DNA from: Syntrophaceae bacterium
GTDB taxonomy: Bacteria; Desulfobacterota; Syntrophia; Syntrophales; PHBD01
Assembly (NCBI GenBank): GCA_013177825.1
Contig: JABLXX010000001.1
Location: 720,936 to 784,935 of the forward strand
Reading direction: 5' to 3'
DNA: 64,000 nucleotides
Below the pieces are notes generated by a model. It had not been told where the DNA came from. It saw only the letters and a program-made list of their open reading frames with translations, and did not search any database. Of the stretch, positions 8,946 through 19,081 are shown piece after piece; position 1 is the stretch's first letter; each line of letters begins with the position of its first letter. Made by a program: the position numbers and the translations under genes.

Positions 8946-9847
8946 GCAATCCGCTGATTCTCGAGTGCATCCCCAACTTCAGCGAAGGACGGGACCGACA
9001 GACCATGGAGTCCGTGGCGGCAGCCCTGGACGCGTATCAGGGGGTGAAGCGCCTGGACCTGTGCCTGGATCGGGACCACCACCGGAGCGTCCTCACTTTC
9101 CTGGGGGAGCCGGAGGCGGTGGTGAAGGGGGCTCTCGCCGTCTGCAGGCGAGCCCTGGAGCGGATCGACATGCGGGACCACCGTGGTGGCCACCCCCGGA
9201 TCGGGGCGGTGGACGTGATTCCCTTCGTGCCCCTGGGTGGGGCCGGGATGGACGTCGCCGTGGAGGCGGCCCGCCGGTTCGGTGCGGCCTTCGGGGAGGA
9301 GTGCGGCGTTCCCGTTTTCTTTTACGGCGAGGCGGCCCTCCGGCCCGAACGGCGTCAACTGCCGCAGCTCCGGCGGGGCGGCTACGAGGGGCTGCGGGAG
9401 CGGATGAAAAACCCTGCCTGGTGGCCCGACGCGGGACCGGTTTCCTTCAATGAACGTTCCGGGGCCTCAGCGGTGGGCGCCCGCATGCCGCTCGTGGCCT
9501 TCAACGTGAACCTGGACTCGGGAGATGTGGAGCTGGCCCGGCGCATCGCCGGCAGGATTCGGGAGTCCGGGGGCGGCCTGCCCGCGCTGCGGGCCATCGG
9601 GGTCTTCCTGGAGAGCCGAGGAATCGCCCAGGTCTCCATGAACCTGACGGACTGGCGGGTGACCCCCGTCCGTGCCGCCTTCGAGGCGGTGGAAGCGGCG
9701 GCGTCCTCGCACGGCGTCGGGATCCTGGAATCGGAACTGATCGGACTGGCGCCCCGGGGGGCCTTCACCGGCGTTTCCCCCGAGGCGATCAAACTGCGGA
9801 ATTTCAGCGAGAAACACTTCCTCGAATCGCATTTGCCTGGGTCTTGA
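8942..9847 (+). CDS. Glutamate formimidoyltransferase (FtcD N-terminal type)
   Basis: 301 residues with a TTG start that overlaps the preceding stop. It covers the two formiminotransferase subdomains: ECIPNFSEGRD at the N-terminus, HRGGHPRIGAVDVIPFVP (with the family's HPR) about residues 80-97, then AFNVNL and the conserved VSMNLTDWRVTP. The enzyme transfers a formimino group between formiminoglutamate and tetrahydrofolate, in histidine degradation or purine fermentation. The cyclodeaminase domain found fused in animals is absent, as is usual in bacteria. Its 3' end overlaps the convergent hypB by 44 bases. Confidence 0.92.
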   Translation: MSNPLILECIPNFSEGRDRQTMESVAAALDAYQGVKRLDLCLDRDHHRSVLTFLGEPEAVVKGALAVCRRALERIDMRDHRGGHPRIGAVDVIPFVPLGGAGMDVAVEAARRFGAAFGEECGVPVFFYGEAALRPERRQLPQLRRGGYEGLRERMKNPAWWPDAGPVSFNERSGASAVGARMPLVAFNVNLDSGDVELARRIAGRIRESGGGLPALRAIGVFLESRGIAQVSMNLTDWRVTPVRAAFEAVEAAASSHGVGILESELIGLAPRGAFTGVSPEAIKLRNFSEKHFLESHLPGS

Positions 9848-10484
9848 GCCAGTCAACCCAGGCGTCGAGGCCCGTACCGGTACGGCAGGAAACCTCAAGG
9901 ATCGGCGCCTTGGCGTTCAGCCGCCCGACCCGCTCCCGGAACGCCGGAACATCGAAATCCGACCCTTCCAGATAGTCCGTCTTGTTCAGGATCACCACGT
10001 CGCAGACACTGAACATCAGGGGGTATTTCAGGGGTTTGTCGTCGCCCTCGGGGACGCTCAGGATCATGGCGTTCTTCGTGGCCCCGGTGTCCACCTCGGC
10101 GGGGCAGACGAGGTTCCCCACGTTCTCGATGACGATCAGGTCCAGATTCGCCAGATCCAGTTCATTCAGCGCAAGGCGGATCATGGAGGCGTCGAGGTGG
10201 CAGAAGCCCCCCGTCCGGAGCTGAACGGCCGGGATTCCCTCCCGGGAGACTGTTTCCGCGTCAACGATGGAGTCGATGTCCCCCTCGATGACGGCGATCC
10301 GGAACCTCTCCCGAAGCCGGCGGAGGGTCTGGACGATCAGGCTCGTCTTGCCCGATCCCGGAGAGGACATCAGGTTCAGGAGGAACACCCCTCGCCGCTT
10401 CAGATCCGTCCGGATCTCCTCCGCCAGGGCCGTGTTGTCCGCCAGGATCTCTTCCTTGATTTCGATCAGCCGGATCTCGGCCAT
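9804..10484 (-). CDS. hypB: Hydrogenase nickel incorporation GTPase HypB
   Basis: 226 residues. The chosen ATG at 10484 overlaps the hypA stop as TGATG; a longer open frame upstream lies inside hypA and is not coding. The P-loop is SSPGSGKTSL (residues 40-49), with EGDI, the metal site GGFCHLD (about 92-98), ENVGNLVCPA and NKTD. HypB hydrolyses GTP while delivering Ni to the large subunit of NiFe hydrogenase together with HypA. There is no His-rich N-terminal nickel store. No hydrogenase structural genes are in the window. The gene is convergent with, and overlaps, the formiminotransferase gene. Confidence 0.95.
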   Translation of the reverse strand: MAEIRLIEIKEEILADNTALAEEIRTDLKRRGVFLLNLMSSPGSGKTSLIVQTLRRLRERFRIAVIEGDIDSIVDAETVSREGIPAVQLRTGGFCHLDASMIRLALNELDLANLDLIVIENVGNLVCPAEVDTGATKNAMILSVPEGDDKPLKYPLMFSVCDVVILNKTDYLEGSDFDVPAFRERVGRLNAKAPILEVSCRTGTGLDAWVDWLKTQANAIRGSVSR

Positions 10485-10834
10485 CAGATCACCTCCATGT
10501 TTTCGATGAAGTATTCCCGGCCGGAGATCAACATGGGCCGGTCCGCGCCGCACTCGGGGCAGCGGATCTCCGCTTCCTTCCGGACGTCGGCAGTGAATTC
10601 GGCGCTGCAGCCGGAGCAGCGGAAGCGCACCGGGATTTTCTGAATCTTCAGCACGGCGCCCTCCGCGAGGGTCCCCTTGCTGACGTAGTCGAAGTACCGC
10701 TGCATCCAGTCTTCCATCAGGTCGCTCAGTTCCCCCACTTTCAGGTGAATGGCCACGATCTTCCGGACGCGGTTTCTCTCGGCATGGCCGAGGACGATCT
10801 TCAGGACGCTTTCCATGACGGGGAGTTCGTGCAT
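10484..10834 (-). CDS. hypA: Hydrogenase/urease nickel chaperone HypA
   Basis: 116 residues. It begins with the invariant MHE nickel-binding start (MHELPVMESVLKIV) and has the two zinc CxxC pairs CSGC and CPEC at about residues 73-76 and 91-94. HypA binds Ni at the N-terminal Met-His and hands it on with HypB, whose gene overlaps it by one base downstream. Length is typical. The two form a hypAB operon read leftward. Their promoter should lie in 10835-11000, back to back with the XRE gene; none was resolved there. Confidence 0.95.
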   Translation of the reverse strand: MHELPVMESVLKIVLGHAERNRVRKIVAIHLKVGELSDLMEDWMQRYFDYVSKGTLAEGAVLKIQKIPVRFRCSGCSAEFTADVRKEAEIRCPECGADRPMLISGREYFIENMEVI

Positions 10835-11025
10835 GACGGCCTCGATGGTTTACGTTGATGCGGTACGGTGGTTTATCCGGGAAGCTCCGTCCGTGCAGCT
10901 TCCTGAGCATTCGCCTTCCCGGGTCTCATCCGGTATCAGAAAGGACAGGGGAAGGGAAGGGTGAAAATCGGAGATGCAGGCCTTACGGGAGATTGACACG
11001 CGATCAATGAAAAATCTTATCTTGC

Positions 11026-11054
11026 TTGACATGGAATATAATATTCATTAATGT
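11026..11054 (+). promoter_or_regulatory. Promoter with internal palindrome upstream of the XRE/ImmA gene
   Basis: A consensus -35 TTGACA (11026-11031) is followed at 17 bases by TAATGT. The spacer holds a 13-base perfect palindrome, GAATATAATATTC (11034-11046). A dyad between -35 and -10 of an XRE gene suggests autorepression; this is inference from position. Confidence 0.5.
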
Positions 11055-11085
11055 TTCATCGTCAACAAATGGAGGAGCCTTTCCC

Positions 11086-12213
11086 ATGACCAGAGAAGAA
11101 ATCGCATCCCGCCTGAAAACAGCCCGTGAAGCGGCAGGCCTGTCACTAAGCGAAGCCGCCAAACGACTGGGCTTTCCTAGCTACCAGACGTTGAGCAACA
11201 TCGAAAGCGGACAGCGGGAAGTCAAAGTATCCGAACTGGCCCGCTTTGCCCGAACGTATTTCTGCAATCTCGGAGATTTCCTCTCGGGCGAGACAACAGC
11301 GAAGGATTGCGCCGTCCTGTGGCGAAACCCGCCAGCGACAAGCGACAAGAAAAGGGAGGCGGAGCGGGAGATCCTGCACCTCTGCGAGCAGTACCACATG
11401 CTGGAGCGATTGCTGCGCGTACGGTCCGAAAAAGGATTCGTGGAGGTGACGCGCGAGTCGGTTCGGAACAATGCCTCGATCGGCCGTCTGGCCAAAGAAA
11501 TCCGAGGCATGATGGGCCTCGGCAAGAGACCGGCCTGTTCGCTCCATAAAGTCCTGGAACAGGAATACGGAGTCAAAATCATCTATTATCCACTTGCCTG
11601 CGGTTCCGCTGCATCCATGGTGCATCCGGACATGGGAAAAGCTGTTGTCATCAATGCGAACGAAGCCCCCTGGCGCCGGAATTATGACCTCGCCCATGAA
11701 CTCTTTCACCTGATCTTGTGGAAGGCTTTCTCACCGGAGGAAATGAACGACACCCTCTTTTTTGACGACGTGGAGAAAAAGGCGGACAAGTTCGCTTCCA
11801 TGCTGCTCCTTCCGGAAGACGAGATCCGTCGGGTGATTGAGCAGATCATCGAAAACAACAAACAACTTAAGTATTCCGACATCGTCGACGTGGCCGTTGA
11901 ATTCGGGGTGTCGGCAAAGGCGCTCCTTTACCGCCTCGCTTTCATCAATCTCATCAAATGGGAAACGGCCGATTCCATCGCCAAGGATGAAGAACTGGCA
12001 GAGGTGAGCCGGGAAAAGCGCTCACAGGATGTAAAGCCGATTCAATCCGAACGCTTCACCAATCTAGCCATCCGCTGCCTGCGCAAGGGACTGATTTCAA
12101 GGGGAAAGTTCGCTGAACTGCTGAGCATCGACCGCAGCGACATCGATGATTTCATAGAAGATTCGGGTTTGATGGAGTCGGAGGGGAAAACGATTGAAAT
12201 GATGGCTACTTGA
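11086..12213 (+). CDS. XRE-family regulator fused to ImmA/IrrE-type Zn peptidase domain
   Basis: 375 residues. The start at 11086 follows GGAGGAG at a good distance; a longer open frame to 11026 runs through the promoter. Residues 5-60 are an XRE helix-turn-helix (AAKRLGFPSYQTLSNIESGQ). Residues 150-250 carry the COG2856/ImmA metallopeptidase motif DLAHELFHLI (HExxH, residues 204-208) with a downstream Glu (EKKADKFASMLLLP). Such fusions repress a promoter and relieve repression by cleaving or sensing a partner. They occur in prophages, ICEs and toxin-antitoxin-like pairs. Here the 3' end overlaps a PIN-like frame, so the two probably form one module. Confidence 0.88.
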   Translation: MTREEIASRLKTAREAAGLSLSEAAKRLGFPSYQTLSNIESGQREVKVSELARFARTYFCNLGDFLSGETTAKDCAVLWRNPPATSDKKREAEREILHLCEQYHMLERLLRVRSEKGFVEVTRESVRNNASIGRLAKEIRGMMGLGKRPACSLHKVLEQEYGVKIIYYPLACGSAASMVHPDMGKAVVINANEAPWRRNYDLAHELFHLILWKAFSPEEMNDTLFFDDVEKKADKFASMLLLPEDEIRRVIEQIIENNKQLKYSDIVDVAVEFGVSAKALLYRLAFINLIKWETADSIAKDEELAEVSREKRSQDVKPIQSERFTNLAIRCLRKGLISRGKFAELLSIDRSDIDDFIEDSGLMESEGKTIEMMAT

Positions 12214-12700
12214 TGCCGACATTCTCATTGATTTCCTGTCGCTCGACATTCTCGACAAACTGGTTAAGATTCATGAGATCCATGCGGCATCATCAGTCAT
12301 CGAGGAGGTCCAGTACTTCAAGCGGGATGGCCAAAAGTACTCCGTTTCGTTACGTAAAAAGTACGTCAATACCGGTCTTATCAAGGAATTAAGCGCATCA
12401 ACGGGTGATGCGGCCGTTCTCTTGAGCAAACTTTCCCAACCCAACCCCTTTAATATCCACCCCGGAGAAATTGAATCTCTGGCAATACTGATCAGGGAAA
12501 GTAGCCTCACTTTCTGCACTTGTGATGCCGCCGCGATAAGGACGCTGCCTCTCTTGGATCTTGCGGAACGTGGGATATCTGCCGAGGAGTTGCTCAGAAA
12601 GTCAGGGTTGTTGAAGCCAGGACTGAAAGAGAGGCATACAGAAACTTACTTTATGAACAATATTGTGATTGGGAGTGAACAAAATATATACAACTACTGA
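12203..12700 (+). CDS. PIN-domain-like protein, start codon unclear
   Basis: The open frame encodes about 165 residues that look like a PIN-type nuclease: WLLDADILIDFL at the start, GEIESLAILI and TFCTCDAAAIR later, with the spaced acidic residues of the fold. The frame is closed by TGA at 12200 and no ATG, GTG or TTG occurs between it and the first conserved Asp; the first ordinary start (TTG, 12422) would remove half the domain. It overlaps the end of the XRE/ImmA gene in the +1 frame, where the sequence ACT TGA T stands at that gene's stop. Possibilities are a +1 frameshift fusion, a non-canonical start, or an inactivated toxin. Toxin-antitoxin pairing with the upstream gene is inference. 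Confidence 0.55.
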   Translation, partial: WLLDADILIDFLSLDILDKLVKIHEIHAASSVIEEVQYFKRDGQKYSVSLRKKYVNTGLIKELSASTGDAAVLLSKLSQPNPFNIHPGEIESLAILIRESSLTFCTCDAAAIRTLPLLDLAERGISAEELLRKSGLLKPGLKERHTETYFMNNIVIGSEQNIYNY

Positions 12701-12880
12701 TGTCCGAATCGATCCGGAGTTGACATATGAAGGGGTGCCGCCGGAGAATGTCCTCTTCCTCCCCTTCGGGAAAAACGGCGTTCGAGGCTACGTATCGTTT
12801 CATTCCGGTTTCTCTGTTAAAGGATGAGGATCCGGAGCGCAGTTGGGTTGTTGAGAAATGTTTAGCAAGGAGGACGGACC

Positions 12881-13642
12881 ATGCCTGACGAGTATGCACG
12901 CATCGCAATTGTGACCGGGGCGACATCCGGAATCGGTGAAGCCACGGCCAGAAAGTTCGTCACAGCCGGCTTCGGCGTGGTCGGCAACGGACGCAACAGG
13001 AAAAAGCTCGCAAGTCTGGAAAAAGAACTGGGTCCCGCGTTCCGTAGTGTCGCCGGGGACGCGGCGGACGACGTTGTGCTGGAGCGGCTTTTTGCCTCAG
13101 CCGCCGGGCATTTCGGCAGGCCCGCGGACATCGTCGTCGCCAATGCGGGAAGGGGGCTGAGCGGCTCGGTCAAGGACGCGGATTTGTCCCAATTCGAAGA
13201 CGTCTTCAAGATCAACGTGACCGGCGCCCTCCGGTTGTTGCAGAAAGCCGCGCGGAAGATGGTGGCGGGGCAGGAGGGCGTCTTTCCAAAGGCAGCGCTT
13301 GATATTGTTGTCGTCGGGTCCGTGGTGGGGCGGCACATATCGCCCTTTGGAGCGGTGTACGGAGCGACCAAATTTGCCGTCCATGCCTTGGCCGAGGGGC
13401 TCCGGCGTGAATTGGGACCGAAAGGGATTCGCGTATCCCTGGTCGAGCCGGGCGTGGTACTCAGCGGCTTTCAGGCTGTGGCGCGACACAGTGCGGAAAC
13501 CGTGAATTTTTTCAAGGATACATTCGGTCCGCTCCTGACGGGAAGCGATCTGGCGGAGGCGATCCACTTCGTTGTTACGCAGCCGCCTCATGTCCACGTC
13601 AGCAACATCACGGTTCGGCCCACACGGCAGGATTACCCCTGA
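12881..13642 (+). CDS. Short-chain dehydrogenase/reductase (SDR)
   Basis: 253 residues with a strong AAGGAGGA ribosome site. Classical SDR features are present: the cofactor motif TGATSGIG (about residues 12-19), NAG (about 89-91), and catalytic Ser (VVVGSVVG) with YGATKFA (YxxxK). NAD(P)H-dependent oxidation or reduction of a small carbonyl or alcohol substrate is expected; the substrate is not predictable. It lies 76 bases before the selenocysteine-type peroxiredoxin and may be cotranscribed with it. Confidence 0.88.
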   Translation: MPDEYARIAIVTGATSGIGEATARKFVTAGFGVVGNGRNRKKLASLEKELGPAFRSVAGDAADDVVLERLFASAAGHFGRPADIVVANAGRGLSGSVKDADLSQFEDVFKINVTGALRLLQKAARKMVAGQEGVFPKAALDIVVVGSVVGRHISPFGAVYGATKFAVHALAEGLRRELGPKGIRVSLVEPGVVLSGFQAVARHSAETVNFFKDTFGPLLTGSDLAEAIHFVVTQPPHVHVSNITVRPTRQDYP

Positions 13643-13718
13643 CGGAGAGCAGGGGGCGCTGCGGCCTGAGGTTCGGGATCGCGGCGCCTTCCCGCAACGG
13701 AAAAGGGAGGAGGAGACG

Positions 13719-14195
13719 ATGGCCAGAGTCGAGCTGAACACCCGCGCGCCGGATTTCACGTTGCCCGACCTCAACGGGAAAAGCATTACGCTCTCGGATT
13801 ATCGAAACCGGAAGAACGTCCTGGTGGTCTTCAACCGCGGATTCATCTGACCGTTCTGCCGCCGGCACATGGCGCAGTTGCGTCAGGATTATCTGCGCTT
13901 CGTGGATTTGGACACGGAAATCGTTGTCGTCGGGCCGGAGGATGCCGGGTCTTTCCGGAAGTACTGGGAGAAGGAAAACCTGCCGTTTGTCGGGCTGCCC
14001 GATCCCGGTCACACCGTTCTGAAGCTGTACGGCCAGGAGGTGAAGATTTTCAAACTGGGCCGGATGCCCGCGCAGATGCTGATCGGCAGATCCGGCATGC
14101 TTCGGTACGTGCATTACGGTCATTCGATGGCCGATATTCCTCCCAATGAAGAGATCCTCGATCTGATCAGCCGTCAGAATCCGGATGCGCGCTGA
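13719..14195 (+). CDS. Peroxiredoxin-like selenoprotein (in-frame TGA as Sec44)
   Basis: The frame from ATG 13719 (ribosome site AAAAGGGAGGAGG) runs to 14195 with one internal TGA at 13848-13850, residue 44 of 158. Before it: ARAPDFTLPDLNGK-type AhpC/TSA start and VLVVFNRGFI. After it: PFCRRHMAQLRQDY, VVVGPED, GLPDPGHTVLKLYG. The TGA falls exactly where AhpC/TSA-family proteins have the active Cys of a CxxC motif, giving U-P-F-C. Homology continues on both sides without frameshift, so this is better explained as selenocysteine than as a broken gene. A hairpin candidate lies downstream (13870-13885). The likely role is thiol-dependent peroxide reduction in the cytoplasm. Confidence 0.85.
13870..13885 (+). 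promoter_or_regulatory. Candidate bacterial SECIS hairpin after TGA 13848
   Basis: TGGCGC-AGTT-GCGTCA forms a six-pair stem (one G-U) with a tetraloop whose second base is G. The loop begins 25 bases after the TGA, inside the 16-37 range described for bacterial SECIS elements. A competing hairpin at 13856-13877 (loop GGCACAT) has a loop only 13 bases after the TGA. Confidence 0.5.
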
Positions 14196-14275
14196 TATCC
14201 CAGGGGCGGCATTCCGGTGTCCGCCCGTGAGAGCGTTTTGCAGCGCCGAGGTCCGGGTGTTCAGGGCTTCGCCAG

Positions 14276-14297
14276 GCCGCCGTCAGGCGGCTTTTTT
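14276..14297 (+). terminator. Rho-independent terminator after the peroxiredoxin gene
   Basis: GCCGCC-GTCA-GGCGGC followed by six T residues. It separates the SDR-peroxiredoxin pair from the ahbB-hemL operon. Confidence 0.88.
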
Positions 14298-14389
14298 ACG
14301 GCTGTCTCGCCGGGTCGCAACGCTTGATTTTTTCGGGGATTCATGACATGGAAGTCCGCAACTTTCTACCCGAAAAAGGAAATTCGCCG

Positions 14390-14854
14390 ATGCCGACCGA
14401 TCGTGTCCGCGCCTCCGTTGCCGCCCTTCTCCAGGGGGACCTTCCCCTGGCGGAACGACCCTTCGCGGAGGTGGCAAAGGCCGCCGGGACGACGGAGGAG
14501 GCGGTCCTGGAGGAACTCCGGGAAATGAAGGCGGAGGGGATCGTCCGGAAGTTCGGGGCGGTTCTGCGACATCAGCGGGCCGGATACACCCGGAACTCCA
14601 TGGTCGCCTGGGAGGTGCCGGAGGCGCGGTGCGACGAGGCGGGCAGGATCTTCGCGTCTCGCCGGGAAGTGACCCACTGCTACCGCCGGGAGCCGATGTT
14701 TCTCGGCCGGTACAGCGTTTTTACCATGGTTCACTTCCGGGAAGGCGAAGGCGCCGGATTCCTGGAAGAGCTCGCCGACCGGGCGGGGGCATCCGGCTAC
14801 CTGGTTCTCACAAGCGTGGAAGAACTGAAAAAAACCAGCATGGAGTATTTCTGA
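14390..14854 (+). CDS. Siroheme decarboxylase-type Lrp/AsnC protein (AhbB-like)
   Basis: 154 residues from the ATG at 14390, which follows AAAGGAA; earlier ATG/TTG starts lack a site. The N-terminal half is an AsnC-type helix-turn-helix. The rest matches the AhbA/AhbB/NirDLGH group: KFGAVLRHQRAGYTRNSMVAW, VTHCYRR, FTMVHF and the C-terminal KKTSMEYF. These proteins decarboxylate siroheme to didecarboxysiroheme in the alternative haem (or haem d1) pathway. Normally AhbA and AhbB act as a pair; only the B-like member is present here. The stop is one base before hemL, so tetrapyrrole synthesis is supported by context. Confidence 0.85.
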   Translation: MPTDRVRASVAALLQGDLPLAERPFAEVAKAAGTTEEAVLEELREMKAEGIVRKFGAVLRHQRAGYTRNSMVAWEVPEARCDEAGRIFASRREVTHCYRREPMFLGRYSVFTMVHFREGEGAGFLEELADRAGASGYLVLTSVEELKKTSMEYF

Positions 14855-14855
14855 C

Positions 14856-16139
<1,284 letters not shown>

Positions 16140-16156
16140 GATAACGGATTCGGAAA

Positions 16157-17899
16157 ATGCAAGACCAGACGCCCATGATCCTTCCTCCAGCCGGTTCCCG
16201 GCCCCTGGAGGAGTACGAGACCGCCTTTGCCCGCCGGGAGGACCCGTTTCTCGTTCATTACACCCTGGCTGGGGGCGGGATCGGGAAGTGGGCCTGGACG
16301 CGAGGGCAGTTCCGGGACCTCGCCGTCGGGGCTGCCGCCGCCCTGGCCCGGCTCGGGGCGATCCGGGGATCGCGGGTGCTTCATCTCTTTGCGGCCAACA
16401 GCCCCCGCGATCTGGCCTTTCGCCTGGCCGCCGTCCTGGCGGGTACCGTCCCGGTGACGGTCAACTGGCAGGCCGACGACCTGGAACGGATCGCCTACAA
16501 GGCCCGGGTGACGGAGGCGCGCATCGTCGTTCATGAGGGGCAGGGGCCGGAGCGCCTGGCCGCCCTCTCCTCCCTTCTGCCGGACGCGGTCTTTCTCGAT
16601 GCGGCGGATTTCGGCCATGAGGATGGAGCTCCCGTATCGGCAGGGCCTGCCTGGGAGGACGAGCGGATCATCATCTTTACGTCCGGGACAACGGGCCTTC
16701 CTAAAGGAGTGCGGCTGTCACACCGGAGCTATTGGACAAACCGCCTCACCTTCGAGGACTATTTCAGCCTGGGCGCGGAAGACCCGCTGGACCTCGTTCT
16801 CGTGAATCCCCTCCATCACGCCAATTCCTCCGCCATGTCCGACTGGGGACTCCGGAGGCCCGGCGCGGTCATTCACCTGGTCTCACGATACGGTACGGCC
16901 TTCTGGAGGATTCTCACCAAGGCCGCAGAGGGTCGGCGGGGACGCCTGGTGACGGCCCTGGTGGCCAGGCACATCGATTTCCTGGAGGACATGGACCGGG
17001 AAGGGACGCTTCCCTTGGAGAAGGATCGCCTGGAGAGGGCGCTACGCAATACGGAAATCCTCATCGGCTCCGCCCCCGTGGGGCCGACGACGGTCCGGCG
17101 CATCCTGCACTGGTGCGGCCGCCCGCCCCGGGTTCGCTTCGGCTCCACCGAGACGTGCCTCCAGGTGGCGGCGATTCCGGGGACGTTGGCTCCGGAAGCC
17201 GTTGTCAACGCCTTCGAGCGGGGCTGGAAACACGAGCACCGGGGCGAGCGGGCCGAGGGATACTACATCGGCCGGGACCATTCCCCGTTTACGGAAATGG
17301 ACGTCGTCCGGGTGGTCGATCCGGACCGGGAGGGTTACCTGGTTCCCTGTGCAGCCGGTGAACCCGGATACCTGGTTACCCGTGGCGGAAACCTGATGTC
17401 GGGATACGTCGGCGACGAGGAGGCGACCCGGGAGGTCTTCCGGGAGGGCTGGTACACGGGTCTCCGGGACATCGGGTTCCGGCTGGAAGGCAGCGACGGC
17501 GGACGGGATCTTTACTGGATGGCCCGGGACTCGGCCCTCCTGATCCGCGGCGGGGCCAATTATGCCTATGACCAGGTGGCGGCGGAGCTCTCGGCGGTTC
17601 TGACGGACCGGTTCGGCCTGCCCGCCGATTCGTTCCGGCTGGCCGTGGTGGGACTCCGCCTCCAGAGCGAGCATGAGGACAGCTGTTGCGTCACCATCGA
17701 GCTGAAGCCCGAGGCCGAGGGACGACGGGACGAACTGGCCCGGTCCTTCCGGGAGGTCGCGAAGAAATCCGTTTCCAAGGGGAGCCGGCCGGACTTCGTC
17801 CGCTTTGCCCCCGTTCCCCTCAACTTCAAGGGGGCGATCCTGGTGCCGGAACTGAAGAAGGCCTTCTCGGAAGCCTGGAAGGCCGGAGAGGTGGCATGA
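16157..17899 (+). CDS. AMP-dependent acyl-CoA synthetase/ligase
   Basis: 580 residues of the ANL adenylating superfamily. The AMP-binding loop is [19 protein letters not shown] (about residues 168-186); FGSTETCLQ and the Y-T-G-L-R-D-I-G hinge region follow, and the C-terminal lysine region contains [14 protein letters not shown]. It should activate a carboxylic acid as acyl-AMP and pass it to CoA; the substrate cannot be read from sequence. Its stop overlaps the following epimerase gene (ATGA), indicating translational coupling, and hemL ends 17 bases upstream. The pairing of an acyl ligase with a nucleotide-sugar epimerase hints at acylated sugar synthesis; that is inference. Confidence 0.9.
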   Translation: MQDQTPMILPPAGSRPLEEYETAFARREDPFLVHYTLAGGGIGKWAWTRGQFRDLAVGAAAALARLGAIRGSRVLHLFAANSPRDLAFRLAAVLAGTVPVTVNWQADDLERIAYKARVTEARIVVHEGQGPERLAALSSLLPDAVFLDAADFGHEDGAPVSAGPAWEDERIIIFTSGTTGLPKGVRLSHRSYWTNRLTFEDYFSLGAEDPLDLVLVNPLHHANSSAMSDWGLRRPGAVIHLVSRYGTAFWRILTKAAEGRRGRLVTALVARHIDFLEDMDREGTLPLEKDRLERALRNTEILIGSAPVGPTTVRRILHWCGRPPRVRFGSTETCLQVAAIPGTLAPEAVVNAFERGWKHEHRGERAEGYYIGRDHSPFTEMDVVRVVDPDREGYLVPCAAGEPGYLVTRGGNLMSGYVGDEEATREVFREGWYTGLRDIGFRLEGSDGGRDLYWMARDSALLIRGGANYAYDQVAAELSAVLTDRFGLPADSFRLAVVGLRLQSEHEDSCCVTIELKPEAEGRRDELARSFREVAKKSVSKGSRPDFVRFAPVPLNFKGAILVPELKKAFSEAWKAGEVA

Positions 17900-18918
17900 A
17901 GAAGATCCTTGTGACCGGCGCCGCCGGGTTCATCGGATATCACGTGGCGTCCAGGCTCCTGGAGCGGGGAGACCTTGTCCTGGGCCTCGACAATCTGAAC
18001 GACTATTACGACGTCTCCCTGAAAGAGGCCCGCCTGGCTCTGTTGGAACCGCATCCCCGGTTCTCCTTCCGCCGCCTGGATATTGCCGATCGGGCCGCCA
18101 TGGAGGATCTCTTCCGAATCGAGCGGCCGGAGGTCGTGATCCACCTAGCCGCCCAGGCGGGGGTTCGCTACTCGCTTGTGAATCCGCATGCCTATATCAC
18201 GGCAAACATCGCCGGATTTCTGAACGTGCTGGAGGGGTGCCGCCACCATGGGGTGGAGCATCTCGTCTTTGCCTCCTCCAGCTCCGTCTACGGCGCCAAC
18301 ACCGCGATGCCGTTTTCGGTCCACCAGAACGTGGACCACCCGGTGAGCCTCTATGCAGCCACGAAGAAGGCCAACGAAGGCATGGCCCACTCCTATGCCA
18401 CGCTTTTCAAAGTCCCCTGTACGGGCCTCCGTTTCTTCACCGTCTATGGTCCCTGGGGGCGGCCCGACATGTCTTTGTTTCTTTTCACCCGGGCCATCCT
18501 GGCGGGCGAACCGATCGACGTGTTCAACCACGGGCGGATGAAGCGGGATTTTACCTTCATCGATGATATCGTCGAGGGGGTGATCCGCGTGGCCGACCGC
18601 ATCCCCGCCCCCAACCCGAAGTGGACGGGGAAGGCTCCCGACCCGGCGTCCAGCTTCGCCCCCTGGCGCCTGTACAACATCGGGAACAACAACCCCGTGG
18701 AGCTGCTTCACTTCATCGAGGTGATCGAGAAGGCCCTGGGCCGGGAGGCCCGGAAGAACTTCCTGCCTATGCAGCCGGGGGACGTGTCCGAAACCTACGC
18801 CGACGTGGACGACCTCATGGCCGACGTCGGCTTCCGGCCCGCGACGTCCATTGAGACGGGAGTCGCCCGCTTCATTGACTGGTATCGCGGATACTATGGC
18901 GGAGAGCCGGGAAGTTAG
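17896..18918 (+). CDS. NAD-dependent epimerase, UDP-glucuronate 4-epimerase type
   Basis: 340 residues from the ATG that overlaps the ligase stop. Extended [15 protein letters not shown] at residues 7-18, [28 protein letters not shown] and the catalytic YAATKKANE. The sequences DNLNDYYD and AGVRYS are typical of UDP-glucuronate/galacturonate 4-epimerases (CapI/LpsL). It would supply UDP-galacturonate for surface polysaccharide or lipid A. Gene order continues with gmd and fcl 160 bases and more downstream, so this is a nucleotide-sugar region. Confidence 0.9.
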   Translation: MKKILVTGAAGFIGYHVASRLLERGDLVLGLDNLNDYYDVSLKEARLALLEPHPRFSFRRLDIADRAAMEDLFRIERPEVVIHLAAQAGVRYSLVNPHAYITANIAGFLNVLEGCRHHGVEHLVFASSSSVYGANTAMPFSVHQNVDHPVSLYAATKKANEGMAHSYATLFKVPCTGLRFFTVYGPWGRPDMSLFLFTRAILAGEPIDVFNHGRMKRDFTFIDDIVEGVIRVADRIPAPNPKWTGKAPDPASSFAPWRLYNIGNNNPVELLHFIEVIEKALGREARKNFLPMQPGDVSETYADVDDLMADVGFRPATSIETGVARFIDWYRGYYGGEPGS

Positions 18919-19081
18919 GGACATGGGAGGATCATAGCGGGAAATGGGATGCGCACCCCTCATTTCTCTGTGCCGACCATGGATAGCCTTTTGTATGTAT
19001 ACGGTTTGCTTATAAAAGTAAGATCAAAGGGATAGAGAAAATGACAAATTCCCCATTTTTACCCAAGGAGAGTGTAAGCGC

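Noticed and set aside
10485-10910. N-terminal extension of hypB to 10910
   Set aside because: It overlaps all of hypA in another frame, and HypB normally starts at the ATG that overlaps the hypA stop.
12200-12202. TGA before the PIN frame as selenocysteine
   Set aside because: No start codon context or homologous sequence precedes it and PIN domains have no catalytic Cys there.
12727-12891. 54-codon frame between the PIN-like gene and the SDR gene
   Set aside because: No ribosome site and an Arg/Ser-rich composition without any pattern; overlaps the SDR start region.
13848-13850. Reading the TGA as a nonsense mutation (pseudogene)
   Set aside because: Sequence after the TGA is conserved and in frame, and the TGA replaces precisely the active-site Cys of a known redox family.
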